A stretch of 64,000 bases of DNA from Platanthera guangdongensis (GCA_039583875.1 CM077151.1:118397519-118461518); one strand, 5' to 3'. Positions 21,908-33,080 are shown, numbered from the stretch's first letter. Numbers and translations are program-made. The notes: generated by a model from the sequence alone, not told the origin.

Positions 21908-24900
21908 GTGAGTCCAAGTTGTCATGCCCCAATATGGTACTTGGACAGTGGATGTTCCAGACATATGACTGGAACAAGGGGTTTACTAAAGGACTACATT
22001 CCAATCAAAGATGGTCCAAAAGTCACCTTTGGTGGTTCTGAAAAAGGAATCATCAAAGGATTTGGTAACATTTCTAGGAACCTAGTTACCATTACTCAAG
22101 TGGCTTATGTTAAAGGGTTGAAACACAACCTAATAAGTATAAGTCAATTAAGTGATGTAGGGTATGACATCTCATTTGTTAAAAATGGTTGTCATATCAA
22201 GAGGTCAACTGATCAAGAGATCATTTTGACTGGCTATAGAAAGAGGAATGTCTACTGCCTAGACATTATGTGTGAGACCAATGGTTCTCAAGTGTGTCTT
22301 GTAGCTGATGAGACAGTCTCTCATTGTGTCAAATGGCACAAGAGGCTAGCCCATCTTAACTACAAGACAATTGGCAAACTCTTTAGCAAAGAGTTAGTGA
22401 GGAATGGTCCTCAAGTTAAGTGTATTAAAGATGGTATTTGCTCAGCTTGTCAAAAGGGCAAGCAGACTAGATCCACCTTTAGAAGCATAGAAAACAAAGA
22501 TGCTGTGAGATGCTTATACCTCTTGCATATGGATCTCTTTTGTCCAATGCCAGTTCACAGCCTAGGTAGGAAGGTCTATACCTTTGTAGTTGTAGATGAC
22601 TACTCAAGGTTTTCCTGGGTGTTCTTCTTAAGACAGAAATCTGAAACACCTAATGTCTTATATAGCTTTGTCAAGCAATTTCAGAATGAACTAGACAGTA
22701 CAGTGGTCAAGATTAGAAGTGACCATGGTACTGAATTTCAGTCTGAGAGTATGGCAAAACTATGTGAAGACTTTGGGATATTTCAAGAGTTTTCTTCACC
22801 AAGAACACCTCAGCAAAATGGCATTGCTGAGAGGAAGAATAGAACCTTGATTGAGGCAGGTAGAACCCTATTAAGTGGTACATCACTACCAGAATATTTT
22901 TGGGCTGAAGCAGTCAATACTGCATGCCATGTTATTAATAGGGCTACCATAACTAAAAGTCTCAACAAGACCCCCTATGATGTTGTGAAAGGCAGGAAAC
23001 CAAATCTATCCTATTTCAGGATCTTTGGTTGTAAGTGCTTCATACTTAACAATGGAAAGTCTTACTTGACTAAGTTTGCTGCCAAGTCACAAGAGGGAAT
23101 TTTTGTTGGGTACAGCAACAATAGTAAGGCTTATAGAGTCTACAACTTGTCTACTCAAGTTGTAGAAGAGACTATACATGTAGTATTTGATGAAACTAGG
23201 CTTATTAACAATGAGTTGTCTAGTAGTGTATGCAGCCCCACAGGTTTAACAAAGAAGATGGACAAGCTCACTCTAGAAGAAGAATCTACTACAAGACAGC
23301 AAGTAGAAGACAGTGGCTGTTGTACAGGGGGAGTACTACATGTACCAAATGCAGAAGAAGTACAAGGAGTACAGCAAGATGATGAAACTGAAGAGGTTCA
23401 ACCAGAAGTCAGGATGCCTTCAGCCAATAGGCATCTTAGAGATCATCCAGTAGAGCAGATTATTGGAGATCCAAGACAAGGGGTACAAATAAGGAGCAGA
23501 AACCTGAATGCAGCAATCTACTCCAGTTTTCTATCTCAAGTTGAACCAAAGAAGTTTGAAGAAGCCATTCTAGATCCACAATGGACTGAAGCAATGCAAG
23601 AAGAACTGAATCAGTTCAAGAGGTGCAAGGTCTGGGAACTTGTTCCTAAACCTAAAGACCATAATATAATAGGAACCAAGTGGATCTACAGGAATAAGAT
23701 GGATGAACAAGGTGTCATCATTAAGAATAAAGCAAGATTGGTTGCTAAAGGATATAGGCAGGAAGAAGGTATTGATTTTGATCAAACCTTTGCTCCAGTA
23801 GGCAGACTGGAAGCCATAAGAATGTTCCTGGCCTATGCAACCTATCAAGGATTCAAAGTTTACCAAATGGATGTCAAGTCAGCATTTCTAAATGGTAATC
23901 TTAAAGAAGAAGTCTATGTGGAACAACCCTCAGGTTTTGTTGATTCAACTCTACCTAATCATGTCTATAGACTTAGGAAAGCTTTATATGGGTTAAAGCA
24001 AGCCCCTAAGGCTTGGTATGAAACCCTGTCTAGTTTCCTCATTGAGAATAAGTTCACAAGGGGGAAAATAGACAAGACTCTATTCCTTAGGGAATCTAGA
24101 GGCAAAGTAATACTAGTCCAAATATATGTAGATGACATTATATTTGGGTCTACTGAAAGTAGTCTTTGCAAAAAGTTTGCAAAACTAATGCGAAGTCAAT
24201 TTGAGATGAGTAGTCTGGGAGAGCTAAAGTTCTTCTTGGGTCTCCAAGTAAGACAGACTGAGAGTGGTTTATCCATATGCCAGTCCAAGTTCACCCTAGA
24301 ACTCATAAGAAAGTATGGTATGGATTCATCCAGTACCATGAAGACTCCTATGGGGTCAAGTATGTCTCTTAGCAAGGATGATGCAGGGAAACCTGTAGAT
24401 GAAACCTTGTATAGAGGGATAGTTGGCTCCCTATTATACTTGACTGCAAGTAGACCAGATATCATGTATGCTACATGTGTCTGTGCAAGGTATCAAGCCT
24501 GCCCTAAAGAGTCTCATTTGACTGCAGTCAAAAGGATATTGAGATATCTAAAGGGCACTCCTTATCTAGGCCTCTGGTACCCTAGGAATGGGGATTTTGA
24601 TCTAACAGGTTATTCAGATGCAGACTTTGCAGGATGCAAAGAAGATAGAAAAAGCACTACTGGAACCTGTCAATTCCTAGGAGGAAGACCGATTTCTTGG
24701 AGTAGCAAAAAGCAAACAAGTGTGGCTATCTCCACTGCAGAATCAGAGTATGTGGCTGCAGGAAGTTGCTGTGCTCAACTTCTGTGGATACAACATCAGC
24801 TTGAGGACTATGGATTTCAGGTAAGTAGAACTCCACTCTTCTGTGATTCTACTAGTGCTATTTCAATAGCCAATAATCCTGTATCCCATAGTAGAACAAA

Positions 24901-25069
24901 ACATATTGAAATTAAATATCATTTTCTTAGGGAGCATGTAGAAAGAGAAGATATTTTACTTGAATATGTTAGAACAGATAATCAACTAGCTGATATGTAT
25001 ACTAAGCCCCTAGAAGAAGCTAAGTTCAATAGGTTTAAAATTGAACTAGGAATGATAAACTTAGAGTAA
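21902..25069 (+). CDS. pol: Element 1 pol: protease, integrase, RT, RNase H
   Basis: Open frame of 1,055 codons with no ATG at its beginning (first sense codon TTG), so it is made as part of gag-pol or from processed RNA. Protease: [13 protein letters not shown] near residue 13. GAG-pre-integrase: HKRLAHLNY near 145 and CSACQKGKQ near 180. Integrase: [14 protein letters not shown] near 235, RSDHGTEF near 280, [13 protein letters not shown] near 305. [14 protein letters not shown] near 630, [10 protein letters not shown] near 655, YVDDIIFG near 742. RNase [19 protein letters not shown] near 905, STAESEYVA near 945, [12 protein letters not shown] near 1030. All catalytic motifs are present and no break is seen, so the enzyme set looks functional. 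Same frame as gag and ORF3. Confidence 0.95.
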   Translation: MQVSPSCHAPIWYLDSGCSRHMTGTRGLLKDYIPIKDGPKVTFGGSEKGIIKGFGNISRNLVTITQVAYVKGLKHNLISISQLSDVGYDISFVKNGCHIKRSTDQEIILTGYRKRNVYCLDIMCETNGSQVCLVADETVSHCVKWHKRLAHLNYKTIGKLFSKELVRNGPQVKCIKDGICSACQKGKQTRSTFRSIENKDAVRCLYLLHMDLFCPMPVHSLGRKVYTFVVVDDYSRFSWVFFLRQKSETPNVLYSFVKQFQNELDSTVVKIRSDHGTEFQSESMAKLCEDFGIFQEFSSPRTPQQNGIAERKNRTLIEAGRTLLSGTSLPEYFWAEAVNTACHVINRATITKSLNKTPYDVVKGRKPNLSYFRIFGCKCFILNNGKSYLTKFAAKSQEGIFVGYSNNSKAYRVYNLSTQVVEETIHVVFDETRLINNELSSSVCSPTGLTKKMDKLTLEEESTTRQQVEDSGCCTGGVLHVPNAEEVQGVQQDDETEEVQPEVRMPSANRHLRDHPVEQIIGDPRQGVQIRSRNLNAAIYSSFLSQVEPKKFEEAILDPQWTEAMQEELNQFKRCKVWELVPKPKDHNIIGTKWIYRNKMDEQGVIIKNKARLVAKGYRQEEGIDFDQTFAPVGRLEAIRMFLAYATYQGFKVYQMDVKSAFLNGNLKEEVYVEQPSGFVDSTLPNHVYRLRKALYGLKQAPKAWYETLSSFLIENKFTRGKIDKTLFLRESRGKVILVQIYVDDIIFGSTESSLCKKFAKLMRSQFEMSSLGELKFFLGLQVRQTESGLSICQSKFTLELIRKYGMDSSSTMKTPMGSSMSLSKDDAGKPVDETLYRGIVGSLLYLTASRPDIMYATCVCARYQACPKESHLTAVKRILRYLKGTPYLGLWYPRNGDFDLTGYSDADFAGCKEDRKSTTGTCQFLGGRPISWSSKKQTSVAISTAESEYVAAGSCCAQLLWIQHQLEDYGFQVSRTPLFCDSTSAISIANNPVSHSRTKHIEIKYHFLREHVEREDILLEYVRTDNQLADMYTKPLEEAKFNRFKIELGMINLE

Positions 25070-25101
25070 GTTTACAGAATTGGAAATGGCTAAGTAAAAA
25101 G

Positions 25102-25548
25102 GTGTCGACACATAGAGATTTCTGTGTCGACACAGAAAATTGGTGTCGACACTTCAGGGAAAAGGTGTCGACACATCTAGAAAGTTAGTGTCGACACTTC
25201 AGAATATTAGTGTCGACACATGACAAGTTGGTGTCGACACAACCAAGGTGGTGTCGACACATAGTGTTTACTCAGAATTATCTAAGTAAAGTATCGACTA
25301 AATGTCGAGTTAAGTGGTGTCGACACATAAACAAGTGTCGACACATATAATCTGTTGACTAAACTTGTGTCGATACATAGGTGTCGAGACATTATAAGTC
25401 AGTGTCGACACTTATTGCCAGTGTCGACACAATTTAAGTTGGCTGCCCGCCTTTTCATCTTCAAAATTAGAAAGGTATAAATAGGGTTTTGCCTTAGTTT
25501 GTCGACACGCTTTCAAAGGTTTCGAGGCCAAAACTTTTGTGTCGACAC
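25102..25548 (+). repeat. GTGTCGACAC array between pol and ORF3
   Basis: Thirteen exact copies of the LTR palindrome plus variants in the pol-ORF3 spacer. Early gaps are 12, 9, 12, 13, 12, 11 and 10 bases, again centring on a 21-22 bp period. Flanking text differs from the LTR array, so it is not a simple LTR copy. Confidence 0.95.
25475..25484 (+). promoter_or_regulatory. internal TATA box upstream of ORF3
   Basis: GTATAAATAG lies about 100 bp before the ORF3 ATG and after most of the spacer array. It suggests a separate promoter for ORF3. Element 3 has a comparable site. Confidence 0.55.
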
Positions 25549-25582
25549 CTCTCTTCTCTCAAGACAAATTCTTCAAACCCTA

Positions 25583-28399
25583 ATGGCGCCAAAGCTTGAG
25601 GAGAACGTCAACGAAGGATACGAGCTGGTGCGCAATGCTTTTGATGATGCCGACCAAGACATCAAGACTGTCGTAACCCTAGTAGCCGACTCAGGGTTAG
25701 AATATCTTGTTTCAGAGCCAACGAAAATTTGGAAGAAGGAAGTTTTGGAATTCATCAATGGAGCTAAGGTAGATGAAACTGGATTCAAGATCAAATGCAG
25801 GGTTCATGGTGCAAAGGTGAAGGTATCACCTAAGAGCTTGAGGAAGATTCTAAATCTTCCTAGAACAAAAGAATAGGAAGAGGTAACTGCTTCCAGGACC
25901 AGGGAAGCTCTAACTTGGTGTGGATTAGATTCTAAGATGAAGATTGGTTCAGTCTTCAATAGAAAAGGAATGAACAGTCAGGGGAAATTCCTGTCTGAAA
26001 TTGTTGGGAAAGTAATATTGAGCAAGCCAGGAGGGCATGACAGAGTGTCTGCCTCTATGTTCAGCATTATGACCAGGATTATCTTCACTCTAAACACTGA
26101 CTGTTCTATTATAGCGTTTGAGAAAATCAAGGAAAGCCTGAAGAAGCCCAATCTGGGCAGAATTTTAAGTCTTTACCTTGCTGGTGTTATACCTGAAGTT
26201 ATGGGTCAGGCTGCTGGAAGTAAAATAAATCATATGAGGAAAATGGATCTGAGAATATTCTCTAGATGGGACAGGGTGTTGTCAAAAGAGATGCCAACCC
26301 CTGAGAAGATAGTTCCTGAGAAAGTATCACCTCCAAAGAAGAAGAGGAAAACTGCTCCAGTGGCTCAAGTTCCATCAAGCAGCTCTGATAGTGATGAACA
26401 AGTGGTCTTCACACCTGATGAAGAAGACACAGGAACTGCTGTGAAGTCTCCAGCACAACAAGTAGATGCTGAGATCCAGAGGGAGCTACCTCAAGCTAGC
26501 CCCATACACAGGGATCACATCCAGGGGGAGCATCTAGTTGTAGAAGAACCAACTACACTAGAAAGTGAACAAGCAACCAACACCATACTAGAGGTAATCA
26601 CTGAACTAAATGCTTTAGATTTTCCTATAGAGGATACTGATTTGTCTGATGTTCATCAGCAAACTCAGCTGGATAGCCAAGTCCCAGATGTTGTCATGGA
26701 AGACACATCTGTTGAAGTTGTAGTTACTGATCCAGTGGTTGAAGAGCCCAGAATTTCTCCTGCTCAGTCTCCACAAGAATACACCATGGAAGATTTATTC
26801 CTAAATCTGGATCAAGCAGATTTTGACAAGGAAACTGATGCTGCTGAGAGGGAGAATGCTCCAGTTGAGGGGGAGCAAGTAGTTCATGTTACAGAACCTG
26901 AGAAGGCCCCAGCTGTGCAGAAGGAGTTACCCCCAAGCCCTAAGGAGAGGGTAGAAATTGCTAGCTCCTCAGCTTCAGAAGATGAGGAAGCTGCAAGGGA
27001 AAGGAAAAAGAAAATTTATGTCTTCAAAAGAAGGAGCCAGAGTTATAAGAAGGCTCTCCAAACTGTTGCTCCACAGTCTGCACTACAGCCAGCCCCAGCT
27101 TTTGATTATAGTGCACTAATGGTTGCTCTGCAGATCAAGCTGGATGAGCATAGAAAAGCCATCGAGACTTATGTTGATGAAGGGCACAAATCACTCCAAT
27201 TTGATCTAGCACAGGACATAAAATCTATCAGATTTGAAATGAACCAAAATAAAAAGGAGATGACTGAATGTTTCCACAAGGGTGGAAATGCAGTGGTGTA
27301 CTTGGCTACACACCAGGAGAAGATAAAAGCACAAGTGGATGACATAGCTGTGAAGCAAGATTATGTTCTTGAAAATCAGATAAGAATGAATGACAACCTT
27401 ACTGCATCTCACAATACAATAGTCACAGAACTGAAGAATCTAGCTGCAGGGCAGACTCCAGCTATAGCAAAGGCAGATTTTGATAAAGTATTCCTAGAAG
27501 AAATCACTGCTCTTAAGACTGCCATCCAAGATTCTCAAAAGTTGATAACTGACAAACTCCAAAGGTTAAAACCTTTCTTTAAAGATGGAGTTAATTATTT
27601 GGATAATCAAGTCAGATTTCAAAAAAATGATGTCAGAGATCATGTAGAAAGAGAAGTCATAAAGGGGGAGAGGGTTTTAGTCAAAGCTAGCTCTGATCAT
27701 GCCAAGTGGATATCTAATTCCATCAGAGCTACACTGGGTTATCCTCCTCCTTGTGATGATGATAATGTAGCTAAATCTGGAATTAACCCTGCCTATCTTG
27801 GAGGTGAGCAACCAGAAGTAGCTCAAGTAATCTATCCTCCACCAGATTTTGACATGATTCATGCTGACATACAGTCCATGTATAGCCCACCTGGGGGTAA
27901 GGACAATGTAATTATTGAGAAAGTTGATCAGCCTATATCTGAAGCTATGCAAGAGGCACTGCAGAAAGAAGAAGAGACAAGACTGTCTAAGAAGAGGTTT
28001 AGGGAACAAGCTGAACAAAGGCCAGACTTTGAGCAGTGGAGCCCTACCTCAAGAAATATCATTTTGGCTGCCTGGAAAGATGCCAAAGATAACATTCAAG
28101 ATAGGAATAAGTGGTTCTCTGAAACTGAATGGAGGAAACATGAATCAAGGTAGGAGGTCATAGTTCAATATAGAAGGAAGGCCAAGATGGGAAAGCTACC
28201 TCCTACAGCTCTGGAGCCTAGCAAGTACTTTCCCAAGACATATCATTATTTTGAAAGGCAGAAGATTAAAGAAGAAGAACTTAAGAAGAAAGATCTGAAA
28301 GGCAAGAAGCCTGCTGATGCTGAAGTTGCTGAAGCTCCTGTTCAAGCCAGAGTTCAAGCTAGAAAAGGAATAGTCATTAAGGAGGCTGAACAGAAATAG
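25583..28399 (+). pseudogene. Element 1 ORF3, unknown function, two in-frame TAG codons
   Basis: Third ORF, function unknown, in the position called env-like in SIRE elements, though I see no signal peptide or membrane segment. One frame of 939 codons from ATG 25583 (MAPKLEENVNEGYELV), interrupted only by TAG at 25874 and 28151. Residues 1-235 resemble the putative plant transposon protein/ATHILA-ORF1 type (KCRVHGAKVKVSPKSL near 75; FLSEIVGKVILSK near 135). A nuclear localisation signal PPKKKRKT follows near 250, then an acidic Pro-rich region (260-470), a second basic patch (ERKKKIYVFKRR near 475), a helical, probably coiled part (510-690), and a C-terminal module RPDFEQWSP..SR near 815 with KGIVIKE at the end. 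The second TAG aligns with a Gln codon in Element 2, so it is probably a CAG to TAG change. Read-through or recent inactivation are both possible. Confidence 0.8.
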
Positions 28400-28678
28400 C
28401 TTAGAAAATTTCTTAAGTTTACTATGTATTCTTTTGATATAAAACATTCTGTAAACTTTAGAATTTTATATATGACAAAGTATTGGAACAATGTTTTGTG
28501 TGATAAATTTGCTATGTGTTAAATTTATTTCATAATTATTCTGTGATGCAATCTATGTGTACATGTTTGTTTCATACATGTTTATGTTTGCGCTGCTATA
28601 TATATAATCCTGCTTTACATCATTTTGTAATTTTATTATGAATGGTGTATATCATTGACTAAGGGTTATGACTTCTCC

Positions 28679-28692
28679 AAATAGGGGGAGAT
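28679..28692 (+). promoter_or_regulatory. polypurine tract of Element 1
   Basis: AAATAGGGGGAGAT directly before the 3' LTR. Confidence 0.93.
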
Positions 28693-30749
28693 TATTGGGT
28701 AAATTGGTTTAAATGTACCTGATTTGAAGAAGCCTCACCCAACTCAATGATATACATCAAAATGTATTTGATGTGTTTTGAGTTTACTTGTGCAGGCTAA
28801 GTATTTGCAGGAAAGAAGAAAAGTTTCTAAGTCCATGTGTCGACACCCAGAGGGAAAGTGTCGACACTTAAGAAGACTTGTGTCGACACCCAGACAAGCA
28901 GTGTCGAAACTTGGAGTCATTGTGTCGACACCAGGGATGCTGAGTCGACACCAGACAGAAAGTGTCGACACAAGGAGCTGTGTCGACACTCAGTGAAGAA
29001 AAGACAGTGAAGCTGTGTCGACACTTAGCAGTTGTGTCGACACCCAGAAAAACTGTGTCTACATCAGAAAAGTGTCGACACTTGGAGGCTGTGTCGACAC
29101 TCAGCAAAAGTCTGCAGAGACTAAGTACAAGTGTCGACACCCAGAACAATGTGTCGACACTCAACAGAAGAGTCAACACTTGAAGTAAGTGTCGACACCC
29201 AGAACAATTTATCGACACTTAGCAGAAGAGTCAACACTGGAAGTAAGTGTCGACACCCAGAACAATGTGTCGACACTTAGCTGAAGACTCAACACTTGAA
29301 GAAAGTGTCGACACAAGGAGCTGTGTCGACACTTAGCAAAGATCAGTAAAGTTCAACAAAATATTCTAAGTACAAGTGTCGACACTAAGGGAATGTGTCG
29401 ACACTCAGCCAGAGTCTCGACAGAAGAAGAAAGTGTCGACACCCAGAGCAATGTGTTGACACTCAACAAGTATCAACATTGAAGACATGTGTCGACACCA
29501 AGAAGCAGTGTCGACACTTAACATATTCAACACATGAAGATGTGTCGACACAAAGGTGTTGTGTCGACACTTAGAAGAATTCAGCAAGATACTGAAGTAC
29601 AAGTACTTATGTCGACACATATTATCAGTGTCGACACATGAAGAAGAAGTAGTGTCGAGATAAAGAATCAACAACACAAGGAGTTGTGTCGACACCTTGT
29701 AGACTAGTGTCGACACTTAGACAACATGTGTCGTCACTTGGTCTATAAGTGTCGACACTTAAAGACAGAAAGTCTCGACACGTAAAGACAGTTATAGAAT
29801 TTCAAGAACTGACTGGATGACTTGATAGCTGCCTTTCCAGTCGGTCTACAGCACCTGTCAGAGTTGTCAGAATTCAGTTATGGACAGGACCAGCCGGTTA
29901 CCATGAAGAAGGCCTATAAATAGGCCTATACTGTCTACAGAAGAGATTGATCAACAAGTTGTTGAAGTTGTTGAAGAGATTGAACAGAAGTCCAAGTTCA
30001 GATCAAAAGAAGATCTAGCTATCAAGTGAAGATCTAAGAAGTTGGAGAGAGAGCTCCATCCAAGAAATCAGCTGTTGGAACCCAGCTGAGAAGAAGGATT
30101 CAGATTGGTCTGAATCTTAAGTAGCAGAGATCAAGGATCAACTGCAGAAGGAGTCAATCTTATTGAGTTTTACTTTCAAGAAGCTTTGAAGAAAGCTAAG
30201 TCAGATTGAGTCCAGCTGAGTTCTTCCAAGAACTCATCAAGAATCTCACAACTTATCTCTCTTTCATCTAAGTTGTTGAGTTTATACATTTTGTATTCAT
30301 TATAACTTGTAGGATCCTGAGGGATCTGAGATTGTAAGCCTGCAATTATAAAGGCTGAGGGTAGGAGAGTTAAATCTCTGAGTATAGGCCTTGGTGGCTG
30401 AGTGTAGGCCTTTGTGGCTGAGTGTAGGCTTTGTGGAAAAGCTGAGTTGTAGGGCCTTGGGCCTGAGGTGTAGGAGCCTGAATTGGGTTCTGAGATAGTG
30501 GAGGAGTTTGGCCGAATCTAATACACTGCTAGATTGGCGAAGGGGGAAAGTGGATGTACCCAAAGCTTGGGGAACCACTATAAAACTCTGTGTCTACTGT
30601 GTGATTGTTGTTGGCTGTGATTGTTGCATATGTGCTGTGATATAGTAGATAGAATTTTGTGATATTAACTGATTGCTGCCATAAAAAGTTAAAAAGATTC
30701 AAGTCACCTATTCACCCCCCCTCTAGGTGTTTAGGTACAATATCTTTCA
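28693..30749 (+). repeat. 3' LTR of Element 1
   Basis: Copy of the 5' LTR; its first dinucleotide has changed from TG to TA. The palindrome array lies at 28837-29781, with one extra 20-bp unit near 28935 relative to the 5' LTR. TATA box at 29914-29923, and three minisatellite units at 30379-30437. Several differences from the 5' LTR are C-to-T or G-to-A changes at the CpG of the palindrome. Confidence 0.95.
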
Positions 30750-30754
30750 CACAC
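30750..30754. repeat. target site duplication of Element 1, right
   Basis: CACAC, matching 17670-17674. Confidence 0.92.
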
Positions 30755-31352
30755 TTCATTTAATTTTTGTTCTAGCTCACTTCATTTTGTGTTGTTAGTT
30801 TAGAAAAATATATTTTGTACAAATTCCAAATCAAGATTGATAGTGTTTGGTTAAAATGATCCTTTGGAGTTTCCTTTTTAGTCGTTGCAATCAGTAGAAT
30901 TTTCAATAATATAAATTCATCGTAGCGATGCACACTCCATAAATTTATTAACAATTGCTATCATAGTGAGATTAACTTAACCTATTAGTCACATTCATAA
31001 TTTTGGGGTAAATTATTTTTTTATTAAATTTAATTAAAGAACACAATATCAAAATCCATTAAGTCATTTAGAGAGAACTAAAAGTTGGGATTAAAATTCA
31101 AAGTGCTTTCATTAATCAACAACAGACAAAAACTTTGTCTTTTCTTAAGGAAATTAAGTGCTCATACGTCAATAAGCAAAAGAAATGTGATATTAATTTA
31201 GAGCAATATTCAGATATCTCGATCTGAAAGGGTATCATGGATTGATAATAAATGTAGCCGGTAAAGTGGTATTTTTGTGTCAGTTTGTGGGATTACAATT
31301 TCACATGTTTTAGGGTGTTCTTTGAGACTAGTGCACAATCATTCACCCAAAG
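30755..31352. other. AT-rich DNA between Elements 1 and 2
   Basis: About 600 bp without a supported ORF or repeat signature. It continues across Element 2 into 43818-43926, and across Element 3 into 55986 onward, when the insertions are removed. It may be old flanking DNA or non-coding parts of the C elements; I cannot assign it. Confidence 0.5.
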
Positions 31353-31357
31353 GTAGT
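31353..31357. repeat. target site duplication of Element 2, left
   Basis: GTAGT, identical to 43813-43817. Confidence 0.88.
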
Positions 31358-32322
31358 TGTAAATGTTTACTTTAGGATTGAAAATGACCTAGACGGGGTG
31401 AATAAGTCCAATTTAATTTTGGCACCCCTTTTTTTAATCAGAGTACTACTTTAATTGAAATTATTAACTTAATCAGATAGTTTTTGTGATTAACACAGTA
31501 TAACAAATTAGCACACACAACATAATGCACACATATATATAGTGATTCCCAAATTTGTGGGTACATTCACTTCCCCCTTTGCCTATCTAGCAATGAACTA
31601 GATTCGGCTAAACTATTCCTCTTTCCTTTACTCAGATCTTTAGATCTTATAGCTCAGAGCCCACCCGACTCCTACAATACAAAATTCACAAGTCTTACCA
31701 CTCAGATCACCAAGATCTTACACCTCAAGTTCTTCCCAAGAACACTACCTCAGAATGAATCCTCACTCCTACTTCTTAGGCAACAAATACCCTACAACTC
31801 AGAGAATTTCCAACTTCTCCTACCTCAGGCAATCCTAGTCCTACCTCAGCCTTTATAACACAGGCTTACAACAAAAAGAGAATAAATCTCCTCCACTCAG
31901 ATCAACAGATAGATCTTATAAATTGAATGTAACTGAAAATAGAATCAGAAAATGTCACCCTATATGAAGATTATCCTTTATATATATTCACTAGTGATCT
32001 GATATAATCAATGTCAAGGATCCTGGATACTCGTGATATTACAACCCAGTATGAGATTTGAGTAACAACTTATTGATCTGATCTTGATGATTGTGCTTCT
32101 TTTAATTCTGACAAGATAGATCTGATCAAACCCTTCTTAGCTTTTCAAAGCTTCTTGAAGTAGAAATTTGGGTTGATCTAGGATGGAGAGATGTTGAAGA
32201 TGACTCTTAATCAGACCTCTCTCCACCTTCTAAATTGTATCTGAAGCTTCAAACTTCTATCTCATCAAAATTATGCTGCTGCTTCTCTATTTTTTTATAT
32301 ATATTCTTCTGCAGACTGATCC

Positions 32323-32332
32323 CTTTAAATAG
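32323..32332 (-). promoter_or_regulatory. TATA-type box of Element 2 3' LTR
   Basis: Minus strand CTATTTAAAG, just downstream (in element sense) of the palindrome array. The equivalent site in the 5' LTR is at 43054-43063. Confidence 0.55.
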
Positions 32333-32430
32333 GCTCTGACAGGAGTAACTGGCTGATCCGATTAATAACTGATAGTTCTGATAGCTGTCAGTATCTCCGT
32401 CTTCATATCTGTACTTTGGAAATAAGTCTG

Positions 32431-32955
32431 CTGAAGTGTTGAGACTTGGCTGTTAAATGTGTTGACATAAGTCCTGGGTGTCGACGCAGCTCTTGTAGTG
32501 GTGTCAACACACTTCTGAATATGTTGACATAGCCCTTCCAATTGACTCAACACAACTTTGTGGAATGTGTCGACACCAGTCCTGTGTGTAGACACAGTTG
32601 TCTTCAGTCTCATTACAGCTTCATTATAGTGTGTCGACACTAGTCCTGAGTGCCGACATAGTTGTCTTTAGTCTTGATACAATGTGTATAGAGTGTGTCG
32701 ACACTAGTACTAAGTGTCAACATAGTTGTATTTAGTCTCAACACAGTGTGTCGACATAGTTGTCCTTAGTGTCGACACAGCTTTTCTTTGTGTCGACACA
32801 TTTTGTTCAGTGTGTGTCGACACTAGTCCTAAGTGTCGACACAGTTTATTTCTTATATCATACTGTTGGCCCAAGTCCTGCGTGTCGACACAACTTTCTC
32901 CTTGACTCAGCACTTCTACCTTAAGTATGTCGACACTAGACTTGAGTGTCTCGAC
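32431..32955 (-). repeat. decayed GTGTCGACAC array, Element 2 3' LTR
   Basis: About two dozen copies, of which roughly half keep the exact palindrome. Many others read GTGTTGACA, GTGTCAACAC or GTGCCGACA, mostly single transitions at the central CpG. Confidence 0.88.
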
Positions 32956-33080
32956 ACTTTGTAATTAGCTTTATTCACCTGCACATATGAACTTAACCTC
33001 CATCAAATACAATAATGTGTATATCATTAAGCTGAGAACACTTCTTCAAATCAAGTACAATGAGACCAATGTACTCAACA

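Larger units (their letters stand above)
17675..30749 (+). mobile_element. Element 1: full-length SIRE-like Ty1/copia retrotransposon
   Basis: A 13,075-bp element with LTRs of 2,081 and 2,057 bp, primer site, gag, pol, array-bearing spacer, ORF3 and polypurine tract, flanked by a perfect CACAC duplication. Domain order PR-IN-RT-RNase H makes it copia. Long LTRs, a large gag and a third ORF place it with SIRE/Maximus-type elements. Gag and pol are open, and the LTRs differ by roughly 35-40 substitutions by my reading (about 2 percent), so insertion is fairly recent. It sits just right of the C-1 3' LTR. Confidence 0.95.
31358..33080 (-). repeat. 3' LTR of Element 2
   Basis: Plus-strand ends TGTAAATG..CTCAACA. 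It contains the degraded GTGTCGACAC array (about 32431-32955) and a minus-strand TATA-type CTATTTAAAG at 32323-32332. It carries about 80 bp (around 31965-32045) that is absent from the 5' LTR; the missing block is bounded by ACCC on both sides. Confidence 0.9.

Noticed and set aside
25583..28399. Envelope glycoprotein for ORF3
   Set aside because: I see no signal peptide, transmembrane helix or Cys pattern; it has nuclear signals and disordered acidic regions instead.
30755..31352. Weak resemblance to gypsy RT in the spacer between Elements 1 and 2
   Set aside because: No catalytic motif and stops in every frame; similarity is too faint to call.
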